Shown here in pieces: positions 1-8,888 of a stretch of DNA of 64,000 nt (positions are counted from its first letter, which is position 1; each line of letters starts with the position of its first letter). The translations under genes and the position numbers were made by a program. The stretch covers positions 22,437 through 86,436 of the forward strand of contig NZ_JAUIYO010000012.1 in the NCBI RefSeq assembly GCF_044891285.1, given 5' to 3'. The notes beneath the pieces were generated by a model that did not search any database, was not told the DNA's origin, and was given only the letters and a program-made list of their open reading frames with translations. This DNA comes from Pseudobacillus lumedeiriae (GTDB taxonomy: Bacteria > Bacillota > Bacilli > Bacillales > Domibacillaceae).

Positions 1-152
1 AAATGTCCGGATGATCGATCAGCAAAGAAGCAGACTAGTACGTTGATGAAAATAGAATTCAAATTCCATTTCCGCGGCTGGTTATGTACTCCCGTAATGA
101 GCAAGAAAAAGCGGTGGCACGAAATAAGCATGAGCGTGTGAAAGGGGGCTGA
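1..152 (+). pseudogene. 3' end of a small-conductance mechanosensitive channel gene (MscS family), cut by the window edge
   Basis: The frame open from 39 to the TGA at 150-152 encodes a tail containing IPFPRLVMYSR, which matches the end of the MscS cytoplasmic domain; Bacillaceae usually carry an MscS gene just before the DUF951 gene. The same frame has a TAG at 36-38. Before it, the frame starting at base 2 is open instead (NVRMIDQQRSRLVR). This suggests a frameshift near base 40, although only about 40 upstream bases are visible. Whether the gene is truly broken, or the base count is wrong, cannot be decided here. Confidence 0.5.
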
Positions 153-156
153 TCTA

Positions 157-363
157 ATGGAAAAGACATTTGATTTACATGATGTAGTAGAAATGAAAAA
201 GCCGCATCCATGTGGAACAAACCGCTGGAAAATTATTAGACTTGGCATGGACATCCGTATAAAATGCGAGGGCTGTGGGCACAGCGTCATTTTACCAAGA
301 AAAGAGTTCACTAAAAAAATGAAAAAAGTCATCGATCTATCCGAAAATAGCAGCGAACAATAA
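157..363 (+). CDS. DUF951 family protein (YyzM-like)
   Basis: This is a 68-residue basic protein. It has the DUF951 layout: an HPCG motif near residues 17-20, then CEGCGHSVILPR near residues 37-48. The cysteines could bind a metal or nucleic acid, but the function is not established. A strong ribosome binding site (AAAGGGGG) sits 141-148, inside the end of the upstream mscS gene. In Bacillaceae this small gene regularly lies between an mscS gene and ychF, as here. A hairpin terminator begins inside its last codons, so it probably ends the mscS transcription unit. Confidence 0.85.
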   Translation: MEKTFDLHDVVEMKKPHPCGTNRWKIIRLGMDIRIKCEGCGHSVILPRKEFTKKMKKVIDLSENSSEQ

Positions 364-378
364 CGCTGCTATTTTTTT
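344..378 (+). terminator. Rho-independent terminator of the DUF951 gene
   Basis: AAATAGCAGCG pairs with CGCTGCTATTT around a short loop and is followed by a run of T. The left arm is part of the coding sequence of the DUF951 gene. Confidence 0.85.
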
Positions 379-380
379 TA

Positions 381-505
381 TAGAAAAGCGGAAGCGCCTG
401 TTCTGCCCCGACAGGCAAATGTTCTTTGCTCAAAGAAGTGGCCCTTTGACTTCAGCGAGCGAAAGTTATTTGAACCGAGGAGCAGGGCTGAGGAAAAGCG
501 GCAAT
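381..505. repeat. Dispersed Bacillus-type intergenic repeat, copy A
   Basis: The segment opens with TAGAAAAGCGGAAGCGCCTG and contains several short GC-rich inverted pieces. A second segment at 12046-12110 starts with nearly the same words. Similar 'AGAAAAGCGGAGGCGCC' intergenic elements are common in Bacillus genomes, as far as I recall. No gene is visible between 364 and 592. Confidence 0.5.
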
Positions 506-592
506 TGCCTTTTTTTATGACTAAATTTATACTTATGAAAGGTTTGAAACGAAAATAAACAATTGAAGAGTGTAAATAGAGGAGTGACTGAA

Positions 593-1693
593 ATGGCTTT
601 AACAGCTGGAATTGTCGGTTTGCCTAACGTAGGGAAATCTACATTATTTAATGCAATTACGAAAGCGGGAGCAGAATCCGCTAACTATCCTTTCTGTACC
701 ATTGATCCAAATGTCGGGATCGTAGAAGTACCGGATGGCCGTTTAAATAAGCTTACGGAAATGGTGGAGCCGAAAAAAACCGTTCCTACAGCATTTGAAT
801 TTACAGATATTGCAGGAATTGTAAAAGGAGCGAGCAAAGGAGAAGGACTCGGCAACAAGTTCCTGGCCCATATTCGTGAAGTAGATGCCATTTGTCAAGT
901 AGTCCGCTGCTTTGCTGATGACAATATTACACACGTATCTGGAAAGGTAGACCCGATTGATGATATTGAAGTTATCAACCTAGAGTTAATTTTAGCTGAT
1001 TTGGAGACAGTCGATAAACGTCTTGTGCGTGTAGCTAAACTAGCAAAACAAAAAGATAAAGATGCTGTCATGGAAAATGATATATTAGTAAAATTAAAAG
1101 AAGCGCTGGAAGAGAACAAACCGGCTCGTACGGTGGAGTTTTCCGAAGAACAGGCACGTATTGCTAAACAGCTTCATTTATTGACAGCCAAACCAATGCT
1201 ATACGTGGCTAACGTTGGTGAAGAAGATATCGTTGATCCATCCGACAATGAATACGTTCAAAAAGTCCGCGAATTTGCGGCGGAAGATAATGCCGAAGTT
1301 ATTGTTGTGTGTGCGAAAATTGAAGAAGAAATTGCTGAACTCGACGACGAAGAAAAAACGATGTTTCTACAAGAGCTTGGCATTGAAGAATCTGGCCTGG
1401 ATCAATTGATTCGTGCGGCTTATTCTTTGTTGGGGCTGGCTACTTATTTTACAGCAGGCGTTCAAGAAGTGCGAGCTTGGACTTTCCGTCAGGGAATGAA
1501 AGCACCGCAATGTGCGGGCGTTATTCATTCTGACTTTGAACGCGGGTTTATCCGTGCTGAAACAGTCTCCTATGATGATCTTGTTGCTGCTGGTTCTATG
1601 ACCGCGGCAAAAGAAGCCGGTAAAGTCCGTCTTGAGGGAAAAGAATATATTATGAAAGACGGAGACGTTGTACATTTTAGGTTTAACGTGTAA
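593..1693 (+). CDS. ychF: Redox/ribosome-associated ATPase of the Obg-related YchF/OLA1 family
   Basis: The 366-residue protein has the length of B. subtilis YyaF. The P-loop GLPNVGKST lies at residues 8-16. The family uses ATP rather than GTP because the NKxD motif is replaced, here by NVGEED near residue 200. A C-terminal TGS domain follows from about residue 280. YchF binds ribosomes and is linked to translation and oxidative stress. I chose the ATG at 593, behind AGAGGAGTG, because it gives the conserved start MALTAGIVG; an in-frame ATG at 563 would add ten residues that the family lacks. It sits directly before rpsF, as in other Bacillaceae. Confidence 0.95.
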   Translation: MALTAGIVGLPNVGKSTLFNAITKAGAESANYPFCTIDPNVGIVEVPDGRLNKLTEMVEPKKTVPTAFEFTDIAGIVKGASKGEGLGNKFLAHIREVDAICQVVRCFADDNITHVSGKVDPIDDIEVINLELILADLETVDKRLVRVAKLAKQKDKDAVMENDILVKLKEALEENKPARTVEFSEEQARIAKQLHLLTAKPMLYVANVGEEDIVDPSDNEYVQKVREFAAEDNAEVIVVCAKIEEEIAELDDEEKTMFLQELGIEESGLDQLIRAAYSLLGLATYFTAGVQEVRAWTFRQGMKAPQCAGVIHSDFERGFIRAETVSYDDLVAAGSMTAAKEAGKVRLEGKEYIMKDGDVVHFRFNV

Positions 1694-1694
1694 G

Positions 1695-1723
1695 TTGCGC
1701 AAAAAGAGATGTTGTGTTATAAT
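1695..1723 (+). promoter_or_regulatory. SigA-type promoter of the rpsF-ssbA-rpsR operon
   Basis: A -35 of TTGCGC at 1695-1700 and a perfect TATAAT at 1718-1723 are separated by exactly 17 bases. The promoter starts right after the ychF stop codon, giving a leader of about 80 bases before rpsF. Confidence 0.75.
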
Positions 1724-1729
1724 TCTATC

Positions 1730-1795
1730 TTGTGAGTAATGAAACAGTTACTCCTTGCTCTTTTCAAAAGGAAAGGAGCCGCATAGACCATGAGG
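1730..1795 (+). promoter_or_regulatory. Candidate S6:S18 autoregulatory leader of rpsF
   Basis: The leader can form two stems: GAGTAA with TTACTC near 1732-1753, and CTCTTTTC with GAAAGGAG, followed by CCGCATAGACC. In many bacteria the S6:S18 complex binds an rpsF leader element with a conserved CCG. The position and the CCG fit that element, but I could not fold or align the sequence, so the assignment is tentative. Confidence 0.4.
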
Positions 1796-1808
1796 AGGTG
1801 AAAGAAAG

Positions 1809-2099
1809 ATGAGAAAGTACGAATTTATGTACATTATCCGCCCAACTGTTGACGAGGACGCGAAAAAAGCAGTTGTTGAGCGCTTTGACGGAATCCTAAC
1901 TTCTAACGGTGCGGAAATCATCGAATCTAAAGATTGGGGTAAACGTCGTTTAGCATATGAAATCAACGATTTTCGTGAAGGTTTCTACCAGTTGGTAAAA
2001 GCTAATGCTGAAGCTGAAGCTGTTCAAGAATTTGATCGTTTAGCAAAAATCAGCGACGACATCATCCGCCACATCGTAGTTCGCGAAGATGATAAATAA
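1809..2099 (+). CDS. rpsF: 30S ribosomal protein S6
   Basis: The 96-residue protein begins MRKYEFMYIIRPTVDE and contains DWGKRRLAYEI, typical of bacterial S6. S6 binds S18 on the platform of the small subunit. AGGAGGTG lies ten bases before the ATG. It is the first gene of the conserved rpsF-ssbA-rpsR operon, and its own leader may be the target of S6:S18 feedback. Its length is normal for the family. Confidence 0.98.
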   Translation: MRKYEFMYIIRPTVDEDAKKAVVERFDGILTSNGAEIIESKDWGKRRLAYEINDFREGFYQLVKANAEAEAVQEFDRLAKISDDIIRHIVVREDDK

Positions 2100-2168
2100 A
2101 TCGTTTAAATAAACAAACTTTCAAAATGTTCCGTCTGGGATAATTTGAATTAAAGGGGGTTGATTCTG

Positions 2169-2681
2169 ATGATGAACCGAGTCATTTTAGTTGGTCGTTT
2201 AACCAAAGATCCAGATCTTCGTTACACACCGAACGGAGTAGCTGTTGCTACTTTCACGCTGGCCGTTAATCGTTCATTCGCTAATCAGCAAGGTGAACGG
2301 GAAACGGACTTCATTAATTGCGTTGTTTGGCGTCGACCGGCAGAAAACGTAGCCAATTTCCTTAAAAAAGGAAGTTTGGCTGGAGTTGATGGCCGTATTC
2401 AAACACGTAATTATGAAGGACAAGACGGTAAACGGGTGTATGTCACCGAAGTTCTGGCTGAAAGCGTACAATTTTTAGAGCCGCGTAGCGCCGCCGCAGG
2501 CGGTCGCAGCAATGAGAATAATGCGTACGGGAGCGATCAAAGAAATCAGGACTTTCCGTTTGAACAGCAGAATCAACGCAACAATAATAGCAATAAATCA
2601 AGTTATACAAGAATGGATGAAGATCCATTTGCAAGCGATGGACAGCCGATCGACATTTCAGATGATGATCTGCCGTTCTAA
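2169..2681 (+). CDS. ssbA: Single-stranded DNA-binding protein SsbA
   Basis: The 170-residue protein has an N-terminal OB fold (about 1-105; MNRVILVGRLTKDPDLRYTP), a glycine/asparagine/glutamine-rich linker (about 110-155) and the acidic tip DISDDDLPF, which recruits replication and repair proteins. The ATG at 2169 follows AAAGGGGG at a normal distance; a TTG at 2160 would also be in frame but is less likely. The gene lies between rpsF and rpsR and is co-transcribed with them, as in B. subtilis. Confidence 0.97.
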   Translation: MMNRVILVGRLTKDPDLRYTPNGVAVATFTLAVNRSFANQQGERETDFINCVVWRRPAENVANFLKKGSLAGVDGRIQTRNYEGQDGKRVYVTEVLAESVQFLEPRSAAAGGRSNENNAYGSDQRNQDFPFEQQNQRNNNSNKSSYTRMDEDPFASDGQPIDISDDDLPF

Positions 2682-2706
2682 TGATTGAAAAAGGAGGGAA
2701 ACGAAC

Positions 2707-2943
2707 ATGGCAGGTGGACGCAGAGGCGGACGTAAACGTAGAAAAGTGTGTTATTTCACTTCAAACAATATTACACACATCGATTACAAAGATGTTGAAC
2801 TTTTGAAAAAGTTTATCTCTGAACGTGGAAAAATTCTTCCACGCCGCGTAACTGGAACAAGTGCTAAATATCAGCGCCGTTTAACAATTGCAATTAAACG
2901 CGCTCGTACAGTAGCTCTTCTTCCATTCGTATCTGGAGAGTAA
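2707..2943 (+). CDS. rpsR: 30S ribosomal protein S18
   Basis: The 78-residue basic protein starts with the arginine/glycine-rich stretch MAGGRRGGRKRRKVC and contains the family motif RVTGTSAKYQRRL. S18 pairs with S6 in the 30S platform. AAGGAGGG precedes the ATG. It is the last gene of the operon and is followed closely by a terminator. The single CYF cysteine early in the chain is not part of a four-cysteine zinc ribbon, so this is the ordinary zinc-independent form. Confidence 0.98.
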   Translation: MAGGRRGGRKRRKVCYFTSNNITHIDYKDVELLKKFISERGKILPRRVTGTSAKYQRRLTIAIKRARTVALLPFVSGE

Positions 2944-2950
2944 GTAGATA

Positions 2951-2979
2951 AAAACCTGCCTTAACCGGCGGGTTTTTTT
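2951..2979 (+). terminator. Terminator of the rpsF-ssbA-rpsR operon
   Basis: AAACCTGCC and GGCGGGTTT form a stem, with a small internal mismatch, followed by seven T residues. Confidence 0.85.
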
Positions 2980-3020
2980 ATTGTAGACATAGTTTAGTTA
3001 AATATTATTTATGTTAATTG

Positions 3021-3047
3021 AACATCCATCTTAATGGATGTTTTTTT
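3021..3047 (+). terminator. Second terminator-like hairpin
   Basis: AACATCCAT pairs with ATGGATGTT around the loop CTTA, then a run of T. It lies 42 bases past the first terminator and 128 bases before the chemoreceptor gene. Confidence 0.7.
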
Positions 3048-3174
3048 ATTGGAAAAAATCACACATAAGTGTGGATATTTTAGTGAAACGTCCGATAAAA
3101 GAATAGAGTATTTTTTATTTTTTTAATATTTGAATAATACCAGGGGATGGGAAAATTATTCATATTAGGGGAGG

Positions 3175-5181
3175 ATGAAGCGAGTGAGGTCAATTAAAAC
3201 AAAGTTAATGATTCCTCTTATTGTACTGCTTACTCTTTCATTTGCTTTTATCGTTGTTTTTATTGGATACAAAGCAGAAAAGCAGACAGAAGAAGAAGTC
3301 GTTGACCAAACGAAAAGCATTGTTAAACAGATGGGGGACTATGTTTATTTATTCTTGGCACAGTACAAGAAAAGCATAGATTTAGCTGCTCAGGATCCTG
3401 TGCTTATTAGTTATGGTGAAAACTTGCTGACAGCAGGGGATGGGAAAGGCAGACCAGCTTTAATGAATATGTACGAGCGGTACTTAAACGAATACGAAGA
3501 TGCTACAAGTATTTATTATGCAACCGCTAAGGGAACTATGGATGAGTATCCAGATGTTGACTTGCCTGAAGGATATGATCCACGGGAGAGAGAGTGGTAC
3601 CAAAATGCGATGGATTCAGATGGAGAAGCGGTCTGGAGTGAGCCGTACTTAGAGCAAACGTCCGGAAAGTATATGATTACTGTCTCTAAACCGGTTATTG
3701 TAGGAAACCGAACGATCGGTGTACTGGCAGCTGACATCGTTCTCGCTGTCATGACTGACAAGATGAGTGAAATGAACCTTGGTTATAATGGAATACCAAT
3801 CATTATATCTAAGGAAGGTCTTGGCATCGTTCATCCGACTGATCAGGGGAAAGACTTAACGAAATATAGCTATGTGAAATCAGTTTTGGCAAGTGAACAA
3901 ACGCAGGGAGCTGTTTCCTATGAATTGAAAGGATCAGATCGATTGTTCGTATATGACACAGTGGAAGAGACCGGATGGAAAATTGGGACCGGTTATGATA
4001 GGGAAGAACTTCTCAGATTATCTAAATCAATTAAAACAGCATTAACGATTACAGGCATTTTCATTCTGCTTATGATGATTACAGCCGTTCTCTATATTCT
4101 TCATCGAATTCTCGGACCGATCCGTGAGCTTCAACAGTCAGCAAGGGAAGTAGCAACCGGTGACTTAAGTGTTCAAGTACCTGTTACTTCTAAAGACGAA
4201 GTTGGCGAGCTTGCCGGAGCATTTAATGAAATGGTCAGCAGCATGAAAGGCATTATTTCTGTCGTTAATCGTTCATCAAGTGATGTAACGGGGGCTGCAG
4301 AAAACTTAGGAGCCATCTCTGAAGAAACAAATGCTTCTAGTGAACAAATCGCTGCTGCTATTAACGAAATTGCTAAAGGAGCAGCCCGATCAGCAGAAGA
4401 ATCAAGTGAAGCTACAGAGCGTTCTCACCACCTTGGCAGTCAGATCAATATGATTACTAGTCAAGCAGGAGAGCTGGCTGCTGCTGCCCGTGAAACAGAA
4501 GAAATGCAAAAGGCGGGCCTTAAGCAAGTAAAGGAACTCGGATTATCTAACACAGAGACAAAAATATACATCGATGAAATGGAAACAGTCATCGTTTCCT
4601 TAGAAACAAAAATTAATGCAATTGAAATGATTATGCAGACGATCACCGACATTTCTTCACAAACGAATCTGCTCGCTTTAAACGCATCTATTGAGGCAGC
4701 TCGTGCAGGAGAACATGGAAAAGGATTTGCCATCGTAGCAGAAGAAGTACGCAAGCTGGCCGTGCAGTCTGCCCGGGCGACAGACCGGGTAAAATCGACC
4801 ATCAACGATATTCAAGAAGGAGCCGGACAAGCTGTTAGTCAAATGGTAAAAACGCGGACAAACTTTGACAATCAAACAGCAGTCGTAGAAGAAACAGGTG
4901 CCGTTTTTGAGGCATTGTCTTCGCTGGTAGAAAGGATAGAGACTTCTATCGCTACTATTAATCAAGAGATCATAGAAGCGGCTGAGGCGAAAAATGAAGT
5001 GCTGCAAGTAATGGAGGGAATTGCAGCTTCCTCACAGCAATCAGCAGCGGCAAGTGAAGAAATCAGTGCTTCTGCTGATGAACAGCTTCGCGCCATTCAA
5101 GCGGTCACTGAGTCATCTGAACGTTTAATGGAACTTAGCAATGAGCTGAAAAGTGCCGTAGGCCGTTTTAAACTATATTGA
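3175..5181 (+). CDS. Methyl-accepting chemotaxis protein with extracellular dCache sensor
   Basis: The 668-residue receptor has a first membrane helix (about 12-30), a large outer domain of dCache type (about 35-275, with YDPREREWY typical of Cache domains), a second membrane helix (about 283-307), a HAMP domain (about 308-360) and a signalling coiled coil. The kinase-contact hairpin tip is intact (IEAARAGEHGKGFAIVAEEV). It should control CheA at the cell pole in response to small ligands, possibly amino or organic acids. TCCGATAA at 3091-3098 resembles a SigD -10 element, but no good -35 is visible. The layout resembles McpA/McpB/TlpA of B. subtilis. Confidence 0.92.
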   Translation: MKRVRSIKTKLMIPLIVLLTLSFAFIVVFIGYKAEKQTEEEVVDQTKSIVKQMGDYVYLFLAQYKKSIDLAAQDPVLISYGENLLTAGDGKGRPALMNMYERYLNEYEDATSIYYATAKGTMDEYPDVDLPEGYDPREREWYQNAMDSDGEAVWSEPYLEQTSGKYMITVSKPVIVGNRTIGVLAADIVLAVMTDKMSEMNLGYNGIPIIISKEGLGIVHPTDQGKDLTKYSYVKSVLASEQTQGAVSYELKGSDRLFVYDTVEETGWKIGTGYDREELLRLSKSIKTALTITGIFILLMMITAVLYILHRILGPIRELQQSAREVATGDLSVQVPVTSKDEVGELAGAFNEMVSSMKGIISVVNRSSSDVTGAAENLGAISEETNASSEQIAAAINEIAKGAARSAEESSEATERSHHLGSQINMITSQAGELAAAARETEEMQKAGLKQVKELGLSNTETKIYIDEMETVIVSLETKINAIEMIMQTITDISSQTNLLALNASIEAARAGEHGKGFAIVAEEVRKLAVQSARATDRVKSTINDIQEGAGQAVSQMVKTRTNFDNQTAVVEETGAVFEALSSLVERIETSIATINQEIIEAAEAKNEVLQVMEGIAASSQQSAAASEEISASADEQLRAIQAVTESSERLMELSNELKSAVGRFKLY

Positions 5182-5196
5182 GATGAAAGATCAAAG

Positions 5197-5246
5197 AGGC
5201 TATCCCATGAGTGTTTGACACTTCATTTGTGGGATAGCCTTATTTT
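5197..5246 (+). terminator. Terminator of the chemoreceptor gene
   Basis: AGGCTATCCCA pairs with TGGGATAGCCT across a 22-base loop, followed by a T-rich tail. Confidence 0.85.
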
Positions 5247-5373
5247 GTAACGATAGGAAAAGTTGAATGAATGATTAAAGAAGGATAAAATAATAAAGAT
5301 GTTAACAGTTTGAAAGAGAAAGAAACGAGCGTCATCCATTATCAGGTGAAGAAATAGTTAATGAGGTGTTTGA

Positions 5374-6312
5374 GTGAAGAATAACAGAATGATGACTGAA
5401 GGGATGAAAATGGCGGGGATGTTTGCCGCTTTGTTTATTGTGTCTCTTTATATCCCGATTTTAGGCCTTGCTGCCAGCCTTTTTTTGCTCCTTCCATTTT
5501 TCGTATACAGTGCGAAGTACCCGGGAAGGGCATCCATAAGCTTTGCTGCCATAGGTTTATTGATTTCTTTACTTATTGGCGGACCAGTGGCAGTACCGTT
5601 TGCCCTGTTATTTATCGTGCCGGGAACTGTGATGGGAAGCATGGTTCAAAAAAAGCGGGATAAAATTTCTGTGTTTATGGCAGGAAGTTTGCTTTTTTTG
5701 CTGAATATAGTTGTGTTATATGCAGTGATTATGGGGCTTGCCGGGGATCAGGCTGCGCAGGTCAATGAAGCATTTAAACAGTCTTACCAAGACTCTGTAC
5801 AGTTAATGGAAAGTTTGGGTCAACCTTTACCAGAGGAGGCCATTGAGCAGGCACAGGAAATGTTTGACTATTTACTAGCGCTTCTGCCAAGTTTACTTGT
5901 CCTTGTTTCTTTCTTTTCTATGCTGCTGATCATGGCAGTTAATTTTCCAATCGCCAAAAGAATGTCTGTGGATGTGCCTCGTTTTAAGCCTTTCCGCGAA
6001 TGGCATGTACCAAAGAGTATTTTATGGTATTATGTTCTTTTGCTGCTGCTGAGCCTAATTGCAGTCCCAGAAAAAGGAACTATGTGGTATCTTTCATACA
6101 TAAATATTATGTTTATGCTGCAATTTTGTTTACTATTGCAAGGATTATCGTTTCTTTTTTTCACAGCTCATTTAAAAAAATGGCCAATCTTTATCCCGAT
6201 TTTGCTGGCAACTTTCTCAATTCTTATACTTCCTCTCCTTTATATTGTAAGATTATTAGGTATAATTGACTTAGGATTTGATTTGCGGCAGCGTCTTCAA
6301 CGAAAAATATAA
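5374..6312 (+). CDS. yybS: DUF2232 multi-pass membrane protein (YybS-like)
   Basis: This 312-residue hydrophobic protein has about eight predicted membrane helices, one short charged loop (about 125-160) and a basic C-terminus. Its length and its place directly before gdpP and rplI match B. subtilis YybS. DUF2232 proteins look like small S-component or transporter-like proteins, but no substrate is established. Translation starts at GTG (5374) behind ATGAGGTG. Only 33 bases separate it from gdpP, so the two are probably co-transcribed. Confidence 0.85.
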   Translation: MKNNRMMTEGMKMAGMFAALFIVSLYIPILGLAASLFLLLPFFVYSAKYPGRASISFAAIGLLISLLIGGPVAVPFALLFIVPGTVMGSMVQKKRDKISVFMAGSLLFLLNIVVLYAVIMGLAGDQAAQVNEAFKQSYQDSVQLMESLGQPLPEEAIEQAQEMFDYLLALLPSLLVLVSFFSMLLIMAVNFPIAKRMSVDVPRFKPFREWHVPKSILWYYVLLLLLSLIAVPEKGTMWYLSYINIMFMLQFCLLLQGLSFLFFTAHLKKWPIFIPILLATFSILILPLLYIVRLLGIIDLGFDLRQRLQRKI

Positions 6313-6345
6313 TTAATTGGGCTACTTTTATTTCTAGGAGCTGAA

Positions 6346-8319
6346 ATGATGCTTTCTTACTATAGCAGGCGGAAAATAAAATTTCCGTTATATGGATTAC
6401 TGGCAGTTTTCATGATTGTGCTTGCTGTGCTTGCTATTTTTAACTGGCAGGCAGCGGTTGCGGGGTTCATTGCAATTATGGTGCTATTTTTTCTGCTGGC
6501 GAGAGCTGAAAATAGCATATATGGCGAAGTTGAACAGTATGTTACGACTCTTTCCTATCGATTAAAAAGGGTAGGAGAAGAAGCGCTTATGGAAATGCCG
6601 ATTGGGATCATTTTGTATAATAATGAGTATTACATAGAGTGGGCTAATCCTTTTCTCTCCTCTCATTTTCAAGAAGATATATTAGCAGGGAAGTCCCTTC
6701 ATGACTTGTCGGCTCCCCTAATTAACATCATTAAAAATGAAAAAGAGGACATAGTTGAACTGCATGGACGTAAGTTTAACGTTATTGTAAAAAAGGAAGA
6801 AAATCTTCTTTATTTTTTTGATGTGACGGAACAGGAAGAAACGGCAAGAAGATTTTTAGAAGAGCAGACCGTTTTGTGCAGCATTTATTTAGATAACTAT
6901 GATGATTTAACGCAGGGCATGGATGATCAAACACGCATTAGTTTAAACAGCATGGTGACTTCTATTTTAAATAATTGGGCACTTGAACATGGCATTTTCT
7001 TAAAAAGAATCTCTTCGGAACGCTTTTTTGCTGTATTGAATGAAAAGATCTTGTGGAAGCTTGAAGAAACCAAATTTTCAATTTTAGATGAAGTGAGAGA
7101 ACAGACAGCAAAGCAGGCTGCCTCACTGACACTAAGCATCGGGGTAGGGCATGGAGAATTGTCACTGCCTGAGCTGGGGAACCTTGCTCAATCAAGTTTA
7201 GACCTTGCTCTTGGGAGGGGCGGGGATCAGGCCGCTTTGAAACAGTTAAATGGTAAAGTAAGATTTTATGGCGGCAAAACCAATCCAATGGAAAAGAGAA
7301 CGCGTGTCAGAGCACGGGTAATTTCTCATGCTTTACGGGAGCTCGTGACAGAAAGTGATAAAGTTATTGTTATGGGACATAAGTATCCGGATATGGATGC
7401 GCTCGGTGCCTCGATGGGGATTCACCGTGTGGCAGAAATGAATGGACGAGAAGGATACATCGTGCTCGACTTTTCCGAAATGGATACCGCAGTGAAACGG
7501 CTAATAGCAGAAACAAAGAAAAATCCGGATCTCTACTCAAGAATTATTACGCCGGAAGAAGCGCTCGGTCTAGCAACAGATGATACGCTGCTTGTAGTAG
7601 TTGATACTCATAAACCATCGTTAGTGATCGATGAGAAGCTGCTTCATAAAGTGGAGAAAGTGGTTGTGATCGACCACCATCGCCGCGGTGAAGAGTTTGT
7701 GAAGAATCCATTGCTTGTTTACATGGAGCCTTATGCTTCCTCAACGGCTGAGCTGATTACGGAACTGCTTGAATATCAGCCGAAGGTCAGCAAGCTTTCT
7801 ATGCTGGAGGCGACGGCACTGCTTGCGGGAATTATCGTTGATACGAAAAGCTTTTCGCTGCGGACAGGGTCCAGGACATTTGATGCGGCGTCTTATTTGC
7901 GAGCACGCGGGGCTGATACTGTACTTGTTCAACAGTTTTTGAAAGAAGATGTTGATACGTATATTCAACGTTCACAAATCATTGAAACCGTATACTTTTA
8001 CAACAAAGGAATTGCGATTGCAAAAGGCAGTGAAGAAGAAACATATGATCCTGTGTTGATCGCTCAAGCAGCAGATACACTCCTTTCGATGGACGGGGTA
8101 CAGGCTTCATTCGTTATTGCCCGGAGAGCACCGAATACGGTTGGCATCAGTGCACGCTCACTTGGAGAAGTTAACGTGCAAGTTGTCATGGAACAATTAG
8201 AAGGGGGAGGCCACTTGTCTAATGCGGCCACTCAGTTGAAAGAAGTAACTGTTATAGAAGCAGAAAAAATGCTTCAACAAGTAATAACAAATCTATATGA
8301 AGGAGACGGTGAAAAATGA
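6346..8319 (+). CDS. gdpP: Cyclic-di-AMP phosphodiesterase GdpP
   Basis: The 657-residue protein has two membrane helices (about 13-50), a PAS domain (about 75-155), a degenerate GGDEF domain (about 170-300) and a DHH/DHHA1 phosphodiesterase (about 340-650). The metal-binding motifs GHKYPDMDALG, VVDTHKP and VIDHHRRG are intact, as is the DHHA1 signature GGGHLSNAA. It breaks down the essential second messenger c-di-AMP. The ATG at 6349 is an alternative start. Its stop overlaps the rplI start (ATGA), so translation is coupled, as in B. subtilis yybT-rplI. Confidence 0.96.
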   Translation: MMLSYYSRRKIKFPLYGLLAVFMIVLAVLAIFNWQAAVAGFIAIMVLFFLLARAENSIYGEVEQYVTTLSYRLKRVGEEALMEMPIGIILYNNEYYIEWANPFLSSHFQEDILAGKSLHDLSAPLINIIKNEKEDIVELHGRKFNVIVKKEENLLYFFDVTEQEETARRFLEEQTVLCSIYLDNYDDLTQGMDDQTRISLNSMVTSILNNWALEHGIFLKRISSERFFAVLNEKILWKLEETKFSILDEVREQTAKQAASLTLSIGVGHGELSLPELGNLAQSSLDLALGRGGDQAALKQLNGKVRFYGGKTNPMEKRTRVRARVISHALRELVTESDKVIVMGHKYPDMDALGASMGIHRVAEMNGREGYIVLDFSEMDTAVKRLIAETKKNPDLYSRIITPEEALGLATDDTLLVVVDTHKPSLVIDEKLLHKVEKVVVIDHHRRGEEFVKNPLLVYMEPYASSTAELITELLEYQPKVSKLSMLEATALLAGIIVDTKSFSLRTGSRTFDAASYLRARGADTVLVQQFLKEDVDTYIQRSQIIETVYFYNKGIAIAKGSEEETYDPVLIAQAADTLLSMDGVQASFVIARRAPNTVGISARSLGEVNVQVVMEQLEGGGHLSNAATQLKEVTVIEAEKMLQQVITNLYEGDGEK

Positions 8320-8765
8320 AAGTAATTTTCTTGCAGGACGTAAAAGGAAAAGGGAAAAAAGGCGAAGTAAAAAATGTAGCGGACGGATATGCCCATAACT
8401 TTTTAATTAAAAATGGCCTAGCTGTAGAAGCGACAGCGGGCAATAAAAAAACATTGGAAGCTCAAAAGAAAAAAGAGGCAGAGCTTGCTCAGCAGGAGCT
8501 AGAAGAAGCGAAGCAGTTAAAAGAGGTAATAGAAAAGCTGACAGTAGAAATTAAAGCGAAGTCCGGTGAAGGAGGCCGCTTGTTTGGCTCCGTGACGACG
8601 AAGCAAATTGCAGAGGAATTAAAGAAAACCCACAATATAAAAATTGACAAACGTAAAATGGATCTTCCTGAAGGAATTCGGGCGCTTGGCTATACGAATG
8701 TACCTGTTAAGCTGCATAATGAAGTATTTGCCACACTAAAAGTTCACACAGTAGAGGAAAAATAA
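8316..8765 (+). CDS. rplI: 50S ribosomal protein L9
   Basis: The 149-residue protein begins MKVIFLQDVKGKGKKGEVK, the L9 N-terminal domain. This is followed by NFLIKNGLA, a long charged connecting helix (about 45-75) and the C-terminal domain with GRLFGSVT. It overlaps the gdpP stop by four bases and has GGAGACGG as its ribosome binding site inside gdpP. A strong terminator follows, closing the yybS-gdpP-rplI unit before dnaC. Confidence 0.98.
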   Translation: MKVIFLQDVKGKGKKGEVKNVADGYAHNFLIKNGLAVEATAGNKKTLEAQKKKEAELAQQELEEAKQLKEVIEKLTVEIKAKSGEGGRLFGSVTTKQIAEELKKTHNIKIDKRKMDLPEGIRALGYTNVPVKLHNEVFATLKVHTVEEK

Positions 8766-8793
8766 CGCGTTTCATGCTAAAATAATAAGGTTG

Positions 8794-8832
8794 AAAAAAT
8801 GTGATCGGATTTTTCTGATCACATTTTTTTTA
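8794..8832 (+). terminator. Terminator after rplI
   Basis: AAAATGTGATC pairs with GATCACATTTT around GGATTTTTCT and is followed by a T run. Confidence 0.9.
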
Positions 8833-8888
8833 ACAAATAGACAGTTAGCAAAGGAAGAAACAATCCTTCCTTCAAGGAGGTTCAGGTA

